NCBI GenBank assembly: GCA_021613335.1
Contig: JAJTWR010000299.1
Span: forward strand, 4,313,501 to 4,377,500
DNA: 64,000 nucleotides
DNA from: Whitmania pigra
Taxonomy: Eukaryota > Annelida > Clitellata > Hirudinida > Haemopidae
Direction: 5' to 3'
Of this stretch, positions 1 through 11,984 are shown piece by piece (the first letter of the stretch is position 1; every line of letters begins with the position of its first letter). The position numbers were made by a program, and so were the translations under genes. The notes beneath the pieces are model-generated. The model did no database searches and was not told the DNA's origin. It saw nothing but the letters and a program-made list of their open reading frames with translations.

Positions 1-829
1 TGAAATTCAAATAAATAATAAATAATAAGCGCCTTGGTTATTTGAAGGAACACGGCTTTGCCTGTTATATTCCAATTGTGACTGTTTCGAAACTTTGAAC
101 CTGAATCATGAAATTTAGCAAGAATTATTCAGCGAAAATAATTCTTATTCAAAAAGTAGGATGCAATTTAAAACATGTAGATTTGTTTGTTCGACATAAC
201 GTTCTGCTACAAAATCTACTCAAGTAATTCACGGCATCCATCTCCGCTGCTTGCGTCAGTGTTCCGCTCTTTTTCTCGACCGTGTTAATTGAAAGCAGGT
301 GACTAGAGATCTAAAAATACTTTTATTTTGGTGAAGACGCTGCTGGCTGAAAATATTTACAAGAATTGGCTTCCCGTGAAGTACTAGAAATGTGGTTTTA
401 TGAATCCAGTGCTATTTCAGTTAAAATTAAAGTTACATTTAACTTTACAATGTTTCCCAATATTTACAGTTATTGAACACAACTTTTAAATGTGACCATT
501 TTACTATTGTGTACTTATAGTTATTTTATCAACCAGGTTTATTCCAATTAAAAATAATAGTTTTAATTAAAATTAAGTTTATAAATTTTAAGGCATAAGT
601 ATAAACCATCAATGGACTATTCGGCGCTGACTTCATTCGACATTTGCTAGATTGTCGTTTTTTTTAACACATCACGGGTATATTTCGTGTGGTAAAAGAA
701 AGACTGATTTGATTTTGGTATTCAAATGGAAACCATTTTTGTCGCTCATATAATAATTATTAATAAATTCATATAATTATTTTACTTTATTTATTCTATT
801 CAATGTTTCTTTCAAAATTGTCAAAATGT
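1..829. other. AT-rich stretch without recognisable gene
   Basis: No ORF, exon or repeat that I recognise. The stretch is AT-rich and ends where the minus-strand hAT transposase relic begins; its distal part (about 720-829) may be the 3' flank of that relic, but no terminal inverted repeat was found. Confidence 0.4.
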
Positions 830-1321
830 TCAGCAGGAGTGACTAAAAAAACAGTGTGAGGCAGCAATTCTTAACCTTTTTTTTTTGAAAGTTTTAAATA
901 AGAACACACAAGTTTGCGAGAACTGATCAACTTCAATATCAAGTATAATCTTGTATTTCGACTTAATGACCAACAAACTAAAAGGCCTGTATGTTGTTTG
1001 AAAAGGAAGTAGACGCAACGCAATCTCAGACAAAATAGGATACGATTTTAGCATTTGATCCAAAGGACTAAGCGACAGAGTAGAGAAATCATTTAGGAAC
1101 TCTTGTGCATTCTCCGGAACCTCTTCAATTTTAACAGTGAATGGGCCTCTAGCAATTGCAAAATGTGTGTTAGGTAAAGTGGGAAAATATTTTGAAATTT
1201 CTTCAAGCATTTGTATCATGGGGATAAGGTATCGCGAATAGGCGCTCCTGATTGATAAAACCTTCTCGATTTCGTTTATTTTTCGGCCAAAACAAACTCC
1301 TTGTGTCCTTATGAACGGCAC
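830..1321 (-). pseudogene. hAT transposase C-terminal fragment (GTF2IRD2/ZBED-like)
   Basis: A 163-codon minus-strand ORF holding the end of a domesticated-type hAT transposase. The run LKSYPILSEIALRLLPF followed by a threonine pair and then VIKSKYKIILD matches the family pattern 'eyPeLs..AlrfLlPFpTTYlcEsgFSaLt.iKsKYRnkLd'. The usual C-E-S-G-F-S-A segment after the TTY is shortened, so the catalytic glutamate region is damaged. This is the C-terminal dimerisation end only; zinc finger, DUF4371-type region and first catalytic aspartates are absent. The ORF opens exactly where a small MITE (1318-1962) starts, which probably truncated it. A diverged second copy of the same coding stretch lies at about 11570-11770. 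It is a transposon relic, not a host gene; the assignment rests on motif recognition only. Confidence 0.65.
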
Positions 1322-1962
1322 CCCGTCACAACAGCTCAGGACAAAAACAGCTCAATAAAATTTATTAATTTATTGTAAAAATTATTAAACTAAAATAATT
1401 TAAATTAGTCACATTAATTTAGCTAAATTGTGATATTGTAAGCAATTCCGCGTAGGTAATCGAGATATTCTATGTTGAATAAGAGTACGAAGACGTTTAG
1501 TTTCACATACTTAAACTTCGATAAGCTGTGTTAAATTCCAACTCCAAATCAAACTTTTTATTGTACACATTGCAACAGGAACTCAGGGAAAGATCAAAAG
1601 AAATTAAACGATCTAAGGAACCGACATGACTTGATAAATTTGGTAAATTTTCTAAGTAAATGATTCTCTTTGTGCAGCTCGTTCATGGTGCTTGTGAATC
1701 GATAAGTTATATTAAATGCCAACCTGAAAAGTCCATTTTCATATGGGACAACAGAAACTGAGGGATTAGCTGGATTCCTAATAATATTTTGGACAATAAA
1801 TCTTCCACTTAATTAAACTCAAAAATGTCTCAAAAACATTCAAACCTCTGACTTCGATTTAAATTTGGAATAAGTTTCGGTTAATGTATTCAACTCATAA
1901 AAATAAATTTTTGTTTAGGTTACATAGAGCTATTTTGTCGCCGGGCTATTTTGACGGGTAAC
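1318..1962. mobile_element. MITE, CCCGTCA/GGGCTATTTTG family, copy 1
   Basis: The left end GGCACCCCGTCACAACAGCT and the right end GGCTATTTTGACGGGTAAC are inverted repeats. Near the right end GAGCTATTTTGTCGCCGGGC repeats the same GGCTATTTTG motif in tandem. Flanks CCTTATGAAC (1308-1317) and CTTTATAAAT (1963-1972) agree at 7 of 10 positions, a plausible old 10-bp target duplication. The interior near 1870-1910 shares GGTTAATGNATTCAA with the copy at 59710-59965. Long target duplications and a tandem-motif terminus would suit Mutator-like (MULE) elements, but no transposase is present. Confidence 0.55.
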
Positions 1963-2334
1963 CTTTATAAATATGCGACGATGTGATGTGACGAGGGATG
2001 TGTTAAACTTCTTCGTAAGCATATGACGATTTGTAATTGAAATTTCTATGTATGAACATGTTCTGCCTGATAGAACATGTAAAGGAAATAAAAGTATCCA
2101 GTAAGGATATTTAATTTTTTCAAAGATTGTAATTAAATTTTTATCGCGCGTTTTAACGAAACTAGCTAAAATTTGTGAGCGCCTAACGGTTCTTATATTT
2201 ATCTTTAAATACTAGGCGTAGAAATACTTGCGATTTAAAATTAGGGTATTCTAACGGAGCCTCACCAAAGCGAAATCCTTTAACCACCGTCGCCCAGGTA
2301 AATGGACTAAGTAGTCTCTCTTCTTGCTCTTGCG

Positions 2335-3997
2335 CAGTGGCGGACTTAGGGAAGGAAGGGCCATGGTCCCCGTCATTTTTAAAGTCTAAGAAAAAAGCTA
2401 AAATTTACCGATAAACTTTGTCCTACAGGCTTGCACACAAGTGCGTAAGTACCACATATTTCAGGTTTGACAATCATAAGTTAAGATGTTCCCTATAACT
2501 AAGAATCGACCGGGGTCACTTTTTAACCGAGACCGGGGTTCAGTTGCCGCGGTTAGCCGGGGTATGAAATACATGTTTAGATATGACACTTTCTAACGTA
2601 TTAACAGTGTAATTTTCTGTGTTTCTTCAACTTTTTAAAACAAATATTTGCCGTGCTATCATGAAAATTCATTGATAAATTGGCTTCAATTTCATCATTT
2701 CAAGGCTCATTTCTACACATGAAGCTTGTGTTTACTATTCCTTCATTAATCATCTTTGGTAATCAGCCTTAATCAAAGTCTAAAGAGAAATTCAATCTTT
2801 TTGGGTCGCATGACTTTAGGATAGAATGAAAAAGGTCACCTCTTAAAGTTTTACGAGGGTTTGCTTCTTGGAAAAGCTGAAACGACATCTCTGTATCTGA
2901 GAAGGCAGAGATAGAACAAGAGAACTAGTATAAAAAGAAATGTGTAGCTATGATTTTGGATGATCCTTTCTTTTGGAAGGTGCATCCTAACGAGCTGCTA
3001 GCATAGCATTAAAGCTGGAATAGATAGATGGGTGGACGGGCGTATGGATGGATAGCCCAACTGCCAGCCCAAGTGATAATAAAAGCAATTCTAAATGGCA
3101 TTAATGGTCAGACGTTTGACAGAGAATAAGGAAACATTATTGTTTTTTAAGTCTAAGTATTTTAAGAGCAGCTTTATTCCACAAAGGTGCTCCAAGTATT
3201 GGACTATTTTGTTTATTATGATGAGGTATTATGACTTATTCTACTAGGCGTCGGTAGAAGAGTGATTAAGACATTGGCCTTTGTACGACCGCAGTCAGCC
3301 TTTCTCAAGAGTTTTTATAACTAATACCTGATGATTTCATTCTATCAAGTGAGAGATTTTATGATAACTTGGATTCAGACATGGAATAGACGTTCGCATT
3401 TAAAAAAATTGTCTAAATTTCTAATACATGTTTTACGACATTCCCCGGCTAAAATTTGTCGCGGCCGGGATCGCCAAAATAAAATGATGTCGTATATGAA
3501 ATTGAGTAATATTGAATTTGTAATTAACGGGGACCATTTATAAAGAGCCTTACTATAATAATCAACTTTTGTTATTCTTGTAATAACAATTATTTAATGG
3601 ACAGGAAGATCTCATGCTCATCCGTGTAAATCTCGAAAAACAGTCTCAAAGGCACTTATCGATGAAATCCCAATAATATACAAATGTTACCGCTAAATTT
3701 TACAGTATATTAATTAAATACAACTTTGTGAATGATATAAATAGTGTTTGGGTTAAAAATCAGCAGTAATTTAATAGATAACTCTGTAAATTTAATGAAA
3801 CTTTTACTTTGGATAAATTTGAATGTCAAAAAACTTGAAATAATTTTTGTAATACAATTTTGTAATGGTTCAAATACAATAATAAGCAACGTGGCTATGA
3901 AATATCAGCCTTACTATATATTCAGCAAGCGATTTAGGGTGGACCTTGAAGGGTTCCAGTATTATGCCCCCGCCGAAGTGTTCTAGATCCGCCACTG
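2335..3997. mobile_element. Non-autonomous hAT-like element, copy A
   Basis: Begins CAGTGGCGGACTTAGGG and ends CTAGATCCGCCACTG, giving inverted CAGTGGCGGA termini. Flanks CTCTTGCG (2327-2334) and CTCTCGCG (3998-4005) match at 7 of 8, the 8-bp duplication expected for hAT. No transposase ORF is present. The element contains a degenerate tRNA-like segment near 3249-3330. It is paralogous to the split copy B at 54512-54690 plus 57640-58740, with clear alignment from the left end through about 3600, after which the two diverge. Confidence 0.75.
3247..3332 (+). repeat. Degenerate tRNA(Ser/Leu)-like segment in copy A
   Basis: GGTAGAAGAGTGATTAAGAC resembles the A-box region of a class II tRNA (Ser/Leu type). 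The corresponding B box, intact in copy B at 58283-58372, has been lost here by deletion. It is a captured tRNA-derived sequence, not a functional tRNA gene. Confidence 0.4.
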
Positions 3998-4005
3998 CTC
4001 TCGCG

Positions 4006-7000
4006 CACCAATATTACGCCAATACAAAATTTAGAAATAAGCCTAACACTTTGATGTGGAAACATTAGCATATTTGAAATTGTCAGAAAATTAATTTTTA
4101 AAATATGTTTAATTTTAGGGTCTGCCATTTGTTCTTTCATAAATTTTCCGGCGACAAATTTTCCGCGAGACTAATTTTTGCAATGAATTTTCCGGGTGAA
4201 CCGCTAAAACCACAGTTCGGTCAATCAAATCCCAAAGATTAAATAACAACCATCCAATAAAGATAAAACATTATTTTTTAAATGGTTACGTAATTAGTAT
4301 TTCTTTTTATTTTTTAAATACTTGCTTGTGCCAACGTATTTACTCGCCTGAAATCGCATGGATTTTGACAACACTGCGAAGAAAGCAATCAAGAGATGAG
4401 TTAGAGTCATCGTTGTCATGACTACTAATTGTTGCTTCATATACCGTCGCGATGAACCAACGAGACAGGTGTGCTGTTATTTCAAAAAGAAAAATAATAA
4501 TACTTAGTTGATGCATTTGTTAATAGTAGACAATATAGACAAATAATATATGATTTCATGTTTAATATTTCCTCCCCATTCAATAACACAACTTGAGATA
4601 ATGCTTATATGAGTTATTTCAACAATAATTGCTTATAAAAGCTAGTTCGTTTAATCATTGCGACAAATATCTCTACCCAAAATTGTAACAACGTTCATAT
4701 TATGATCCTAGGGCGATCCCTGACCCGCCTGAGGACTCTAAATATTACGGTGATGTTTTATGATGATGATTTTATAGATCATGCTTTAGGAATAAAATGT
4801 TACATAGTTGTAGCAGTTTTAAGTTTCAACTTTTAAAACATAAATCTATTATACGAAAGTGTGGCTGGATGGGATTTCTGAATGGTTCGAACGATTGAAC
4901 ATATAACTACGTTGCAGCGAAAAGCCTCTAAAAATGATTTTTTTTTTATATGTAAGAGGTATATTTTTAGACCTAGCAAAAAATTTCCTTTTTGCTTCTT
5001 AAATTACTAAGACTAAGAAGCAGAAAAACATGGCTGCATCTTTCAAAACATTTTCTTTTTGTCAATGAGTATGTCCGCCATTACACCATTTTAGCTTGAA
5101 GAATTTATTACAAGAATGCAATATTTTTGTTACCCGAAAATGTCTTAAAATTTCGAAGCGATCAACCTTTTTCATAAATCTTTTTCTAGCCTTTTTAACG
5201 TTTTATACTAAATGAGGTTCCAAGCATAAATCAGAACGTAACGACAATTTATAGGAGTAATTATAATTATGCTTGAGAAGACTATTATTATTTCTTAAAT
5301 GTCAAGTGTTCAAGTTTGGCAATTTGCAAATAAACGAATTGTTAAAATTTTTGCTACAAAGTAAACTAATTCAAATTTGAATTTTTTTAAAAATATAATT
5401 GACAATTAAATATAATAAAATATAACACGTTTTGTAAGATTAACAAAAATTCTACTTTTCTTTTGAAAGAGGACATCGCAAAAAAAGATTTTGGTAATAT
5501 CTTTTAAATAGTAGCAGGAAGACAAAATAGATACATACATACAAACATAAAAACCCTGACAGATCAGTGGATTTTTTCATTTGATGAACTCCGGTCGTGA
5601 CAAAATGACATCTTTTCAGTTACTGTTGGGGAAGGAAAATATGGAAACATACCTAATCAAAAAGAGAACATTTTTCAGTTTTTAAAGAAACTTTGTGTAA
5701 AGGCTGTGCAAAGTTATACTTCGTCAATTTGGTCGCAAATTCAAATAGCCTAAAATAATTCGATTTAATTATATGTATGTTTTGTTAGGAATGTTTTTTC
5801 AGAATCTATTATCGCTTATGAGCTGTCTGAAATACAAACGTGTGTTCCAAGGGTTCAAAAAGGCTGGGATGCATCAGTGCCTTCCTCAGCATAAAATAAA
5901 ATGTAGATAAATAATGGAGGTAAATTGCTTCATAAATTAATGCTTCATTTCAAATGATTTGGTTGAATTTACTTAATAATTTTCAAAATAACATTTTATT
6001 TTCAATTCGTATATTCGCGCGATGACTCAATTAAATCTCGTTGTCCATACTCTAAACTACTTATTGTTCAAATAAATCACGTTGTGTATCTAATGGACGT
6101 AGCAAGTTAGCACAATGAAAGAAATGTTCTATTTTCATGGCATCATGACATCATCATCGTCGTCGTCATCCTCAACGTCGTCAGCAATCATTAGTAAATG
6201 CGTTCGTCGCTGGTGTTGTAATACTTTTTTTTAAATATATGGCTTGGCAATGATTGGTACAACAAACTTTAATACAACTTTCATTAATAAGAAATGATTT
6301 GTAATACATTATAAATACTATATTTTTTATTTATGTAGGTAGTTGTTTAATATTTTTTAGTTTTAGTATTTTTGTAATTGTTTTAAATAATATAAGATAT
6401 ACTAATATTATTATTAATATATTCAAACAATGAAAAACGTTATTTATGTAAGTAATATTTATATTTAAAACGTTGTAAATATTTATAGGAACGTTAATAA
6501 ATGCTAAAAATGTTACAAACATGTTTATTAATAAGATACCATCTTTTAAAACCATCAGATACCTTGACCAAAATTCTGTAGTATTAATACATTTAGAATT
6601 TAATTATTCAAATGTAAATTCGTTGAAAAATCATCTTTTTTTAATGTGAATATCATAACATCATTCTGTGTTTGAATCAGGGCAACTTTTAAAGCATATT
6701 TTTATCGTTATATTTTTTTTATGGTTATCAAATATTTATTAAGACGATACAATATAAATAATAATAACATATTATTTAATCATAATGACATGCAGAAAGT
6801 GATTATAACATTATAAAGTTATAATTTTTTTGTGTCACATTTTCACTTGTAGTAAAATGAAATAGTTGTGTCATTCATCACACCTTTTTTTGTGGTATGA
6901 ACATAAATTTTATTGCAATAAAACACTCAGAAGATTATGGAACTTATTATTGGGAACACATCGTCTTCATCGTGGGAGTCAGTTCTGATTATAGAGATAT

Positions 7001-8080
7001 TAAATTTAACGAGGCGGTTAACTGAGAAGTGAAATCATATTTAAAATTTTTCATAAATATTTTACCAGATTAAATTGTCTGTAAAAGATTTATTGTTCCA
7101 TGTGTAATTTATTTAGTTCATTCAATTTTATCAATTAGTCTTTCGTAGCATTCTTTCTATTTTCGCCCAGAATTTTACGATTTTCTACACATAGAAGATT
7201 GCATTTGCCAACATTCGGAATTGTTTGTGAAAAAATATTTTAAGGCAACCATTAAGAGGGTACAATAAAACAGACTCGGCATTACATCTAGTTAGCTCTC
7301 CAAACTTTTTCTGTCATCAAATCGCAAAATTATCTTGTGTTTATAAATATTTATTAAAAGAAATATAATATTAGCATCTTTGGCCATTTCACAAGACAAG
7401 TGGTAGCATTATATTGACCCACTTCCTTATAATTGCTTGCACGCACCACACTTTTTTAATTTAAAGAACTTTAAACCTTTTTTCTCCTCTTATCAATAAA
7501 TTCAGACAAACCTATTGAAACTTCAAAAGATTTTAAAATTTATATTTAACATTTTTTGTGGAAAGATCCAATATATCGATAACAAAAATTGAACCTCTTG
7601 ATATTTAGCTATTTATTTTAATTAATAAAATGTATCCAATCCGGTTGATAAAATAGAGTGAATTGCTCTTTTCCTTTTTCATGCATTCATTCATTCGACT
7701 TATTAATCCATCCATCCTTCGTTCAATTCATTTATCCGTCGTCCATTCATCACTCTTATCTCATAGATTTGAAAGGAAGAGGCGAAACTCTGAAGTTTGT
7801 GACAAGATAATTCATTTCAGAATTTGAAGAGAACGAAATAGATGCAGACTCCCGTGTTCCTATGTTCTTAAGGATGCTAACAATTTATTGCATGGATAAG
7901 TGTTGACAAAGTTATACAAGTGAATAATTCATTCTATTAATGATTAAATTAAATTAGTTAATTACAACAACTAAAATTTATTGCAAATTAATTGGTAATT
8001 AAATAGATAAATAAATTGTTAAAATACAACTAAGACACTTAAAAATAAAAAAGATCGTAGATGCTAAAAAATCTAATTCT
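4006..8080. other. Gene-free AT-rich region with short repeats
   Basis: No convincing exon or transposon ORF; the short ORFs here have no recognisable domains and sit in very AT-rich sequence. Three small items stand out: a three-fold AATTTTCCG-type motif at 4141-4204, a CATCGT-like trinucleotide tract at 6145-6187, and a degenerate CATT/CATC minisatellite at about 7677-7755. Confidence 0.4.
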
Positions 8081-8089
8081 AATGATGTA

Positions 8090-9350
8090 TTGTGCCCTGA
8101 TGTACGGGTAAATCGTGCTGTCCTTGACAAGTGGACAGGTAAAATGTTGAATAGCACCAGGCCGGAAGACAACCACAGTCCTGAGTGTGATCCAGCTTCG
8201 GTTCTCCATTGTAGCTCTCCAAGGCAAAAGATAAAGATTTCCTCCACCAAGGACAAGGGAAGGTGGCAAGAGTCGGACAAAGAACTGGGACAAGGTCTGA
8301 GGAAGATGATGAAAAAGGAATCCGCAATAACTGCAGCTACAGATTTCATCTACCAGACAAGCCTTGGTAAGTTCGGGCCAAGACAGATCAAATGTCCAAG
8401 CGAGCCGAAACCATAAAGAAGGCAGAGAGAACTTGCAACTCTCAGGAACGAAAAGAAAGTTTTTCGACGTCACTGGAAAGAGGCTGATGAAAGTGAAAAG
8501 GAGGGTTTAGCAGAGCTATGGAGTGATGTCAAGAGGCGAGCTAGAGATCTTCACCGAACAGAGAATGCCAGAATAAAGAAATACGAAAGAAGAGCAAGAC
8601 AAAATTTTGTCAAGAACCCATACAGATTCAGAAAATCATTGCTCAATCCTCCAAAGTTGGGTATGTTGAAAGTGGATCAGGCAGAACTGAAGAAACATCT
8701 ACCAAAAACTTACAGTGACGACCTTCGCAGCGTTTCATTGGGCAAGAGACATGACATTCCGGCGGTCCCTCTGCCAACGAACCCCTTCAACTTAGTAATC
8801 CCATCCTGTGAGGAAGTCAAGAGGGTCGTTAGAAAAGCCAAAAACAAGTCAGGACCAAATGGGATCCCCCACCTCCTCTGCAAGAGATGCCCCAGTGTTC
8901 TAAAAGTTCTTCACACACAAGGAGAAAGATTCTCGAAGCTTGGTTCATTACAGACCAATTTCACTGCTCAATATGGAGGGGAAAATGTTCTTTACAAATT
9001 TGACAGCAAGGCTCACCCAGTACGTCACATCCACCCAATATATTGGCACTACAATCAACCGCTTGAGCTTGTGCGCGGTGTGGCTTGTACCTCGCGAATG
9101 CCGATGGGTCAATCACCACATCAACTCCTCTGGAAGACATTGGAAAACCATCACGTACCAAACCCGTGATTTCTACAAGAATTTTTCAGAGGGTCTGAGA
9201 TGAGGTTTTCCATGAAGGTGTATGCAACAAAGAGGATTCCGCTCCAGATGGGAATTGCCATAGGGTGCGCAATCTCCCCGTGTCTATTTGTGTTGGCGAT
9301 GGAGGTCCTTCTAAATGCAACGGGATCGCACACAGGGTGCATATCGGTCC
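8090..9350 (+). pseudogene. R2/NeSL-like retrotransposon fragment, N-terminal part and first RT blocks
   Basis: Read across frameshifts and an in-frame stop near 8414, this stretch encodes the region upstream of reverse transcriptase and its first blocks. Visible landmarks are a basic segment ending with ARRQNFVKNPYRF (about 8590-8632), the linker VVRKAKNKSGPNGIPHLL (about 8826-8880; RT block 1-type), YRPISLLNMEGK (8950-8985) and, after another shift, GIAIGCAISPCLFVLAMEVL (about 9253-9312). The last run corresponds to VGIAMGCTISPSLFVLAMQI in the 57.4 kb copy, so the two belong to one family. The segment stops before the catalytic F-I-D-D block and lacks the zinc knuckle and endonuclease. Several frameshifts make it a dead fragment. 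Family assignment (restriction-like-endonuclease non-LTR retrotransposon) is inferred from the paralogue. Confidence 0.7.
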
Positions 9351-11358
9351 GACGTTTTACACGTAATTATCGGGATTGAAATATTTTTAATACACATTCT
9401 AAATTGAGACACGAGATGTTTTTATAAGAAATTGTTGTCTGACTGTCTGTCGCTGCGACATATAACTAAGTTTTCCAATGTTGTGAAAAGTATTGCGATT
9501 CAACACCTAAGTTAAAGTACAATTAGAACCTCAAAAATATACTTAAATAGAAGTAAATAAAAAAATATTATCAAGTGACAAGTTAATTTCATCCATTTGC
9601 CTCAATTTGTGATCTGAGACAGCATTTTATTGTTGTTGTCGCTAGTACATTTTTTAATGAGAATTAAATTCAAATTTAAAGAGGATAAAAAGAATTAAGT
9701 TAAATGAATTAATTGGTTTGATATTAACTTGTTAATGGTTTTACTAGCATTAATATTACTAGCGTAATATTATCAGCTTTTACATATGACCATCATCGCA
9801 CGCCAATCTACAAAGAATTTGCACATTCGCTTGCACAGCTTTCTTTCCTGTGACTCTTTGCACACAAACGCACAAGCAGTACATAAAGGACCGAGTGTAC
9901 ACGCAGGCGATATACAGGAAGAGCGCATGAGTGCATGTAGGGCTCCAATTAAAATCCTCTACGAATGCTACCTGTCTCTAGGAGAGCACTTGACACGCTC
10001 ACTTGATGACCGGTTCAAGAGAAGTATTATCAACGAACAATTCAAATAATAATCATCATCAAACTCTACTGCAATTTTTTCATCTAGCATGAATGATCTG
10101 AGTTTACCAAGAGCCCCCTATATTTTATCAAAAAAAGAAACCAAATCATCGCAATTTCCAGAATTTCTATGTTGCCACTAAATATGTCAAACTATTGCAT
10201 GTACAACAGAGCGTCGAATATTCAGACTAATTTGGGGCCTAAAGATGGCTCGAAAAATAGAAATATTCGGATAATCAAACATCTCAGTAAATAGGGTGAA
10301 AAACTTAAAAAAAAAATTATAATGATGAGTATAATATAAGAAACAAATAAAGCAAATAAACAATTGCATTTTTTGTTTTAACAATCTGCATTTTTGATGT
10401 ATACATGATTTATATATATTAGCACCACAAACTATTTTCTCCTTAAAATAAAATAATTTCGTTTGGTGTTTAAAAAAAATCATGTGGTCGCCGTGTCAGA
10501 AGCAGGTCATTTCAGCTTTTTACAAGGGTGGAGTGGCAAATCCTCGCAAAACTTGAGGAGATGGCCTATCTTTTAGTTGTAGTAAAAATTTTAAGGGGGT
10601 GGCAAAACCTCGCACGTAATTGCCCTGCCTGCTCTAATTCATAAATATAATTCATAAAAATATAGCTGTATAACTCCAGTAAATTAGGAAACTTCCAACA
10701 TCAATATTTATTACTTATAATAAGTTTCGATAATTAAATTACAAGTGCCTTTGTTTTCCTTATGTTTTTAGTAGGAAGCCATGCTTTGCGAACCCGTCCC
10801 GGAAAATTTTCGGCAGTCAGTAAAAACACCATAAACAATATGAAACCATATTTGCACGAATAATGTTCGGTTGTAAAAATAAATAATAACTGACTCGAGA
10901 ATTAAATTTGTTCACATCCTTTTTTTTTGTCGTAATCATCGTTACAGGTTAAGTAGCTAAAATTAATTGTTCCATCTATTTGTTCGCTGCGCTTAAAGTT
11001 ACTCGTTTGAAAATAACACTAAACACATTTTAGTGTATATTGTATACTTTTCTATTGTACGAGACGAACTTTTATAGAGTCAGAATATAGAAGAATGCCA
11101 TAAGTTTTAGTTAAATCAGTGGTACCCTGTTAGCGGATAAAATGGGCTACCTGGTTATCCAGGCACCGTATGCCGACACTGAATATTCAAGATGGCGACA
11201 TTGAATGATTGGCAGATTGCTTACAAACAATGTTATTAACTTAATAATTAAGAATATATCAAATTAAAAAGTGTAACCAATTTAATTAATTAATTTGGTG
11301 AATAATAAATTATATATTGTTAGATACAAAAGTTCGTTATAAAAATATGATTTTCAAT
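9351..11358. other. Region without a supported gene
   Basis: An 87-codon ORF at 9786-10049 on the + strand lies in slightly less AT-rich sequence but has no motif I recognise and no clear splice context. At 10530-10620 there are two partial copies of a dispersed repeat containing GGTGGCAAANCCTCGCA, also seen near 18215, 35750 and 58790. Confidence 0.35.
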
Positions 11359-11359
11359 C

Positions 11360-11984
11360 CCGTTGCATTAAGCAACCTTTCTGGCTCTGCGACCCCTCGG
11401 CAATACTTGCCATGCTTTGGCGACCCCAAACAATAAAATTGATTGGGCTACCTTTCACTCAGTTAACTTTATTGTTGCCGATATGCTATTCGGCCTATAA
11501 ATATAATGTTTACATTATAATTTTAATATTATAATTATATTTATACGCATATTTTGCACTTGCATTTATAAATTTAAAAAAGTTTTAAATAAGAAAAGCG
11601 AGAGCAAATCATCTTCAACATTAAGGATGCTCCCATATTTCGAGTTGAACAAACTTAAAAAGAGTATGTTGATGGAAAAGGAAAAAGTAGATAAGGATTA
11701 AGCAACGCAATTTCATACAAAATAGGATACAATTTCAAACATTTGATCCAAAATATTAAGCGACATAGATAAAACCATCCAAAGGCTGGGATGATTATTG
11801 GGTACTACTTAAAATAACTTGTACTAAAAATAAGCACTTTAATCAACATTATATATAGAGTTAGAAATTTCAAAATTTTTGTTTGATAAAATTTTTAAAA
11901 ATATTAAAAAATTTGTTACATTTTTAGTGTCTCAGGCGACCCCTGGCAAAAACGACTAGTAAAGTTATGAACCGCTGCATTAAG
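11360..11984 (-). mobile_element. Short hAT relic related to the 830-1321 transposase
   Basis: The ends carry typical hAT sequence: CAACCTTTCTGGCTCTGCGA with 'gacccct' on the left, and on the right the reverse complement of AGCGGTTCATAACTTTACTA with GCCAGGGGTCGCC. TGCATTAAG occurs at 11364-11372 and 11976-11984, a candidate target duplication, though part of the left copy may be eroded terminus. Between them 11570-11770 aligns with 885-1080 (for example the shared run ACAAAATAGGATAC), so it is a diverged copy of the same C-terminal transposase region on the minus strand. No open frame remains. Confidence 0.55.

Noticed and set aside
8039..8473. Several minus-strand ORFs of 80-144 codons
   Set aside because: They overlap, antisense, the + strand retrotransposon reading, which has the recognisable motifs; they show none.
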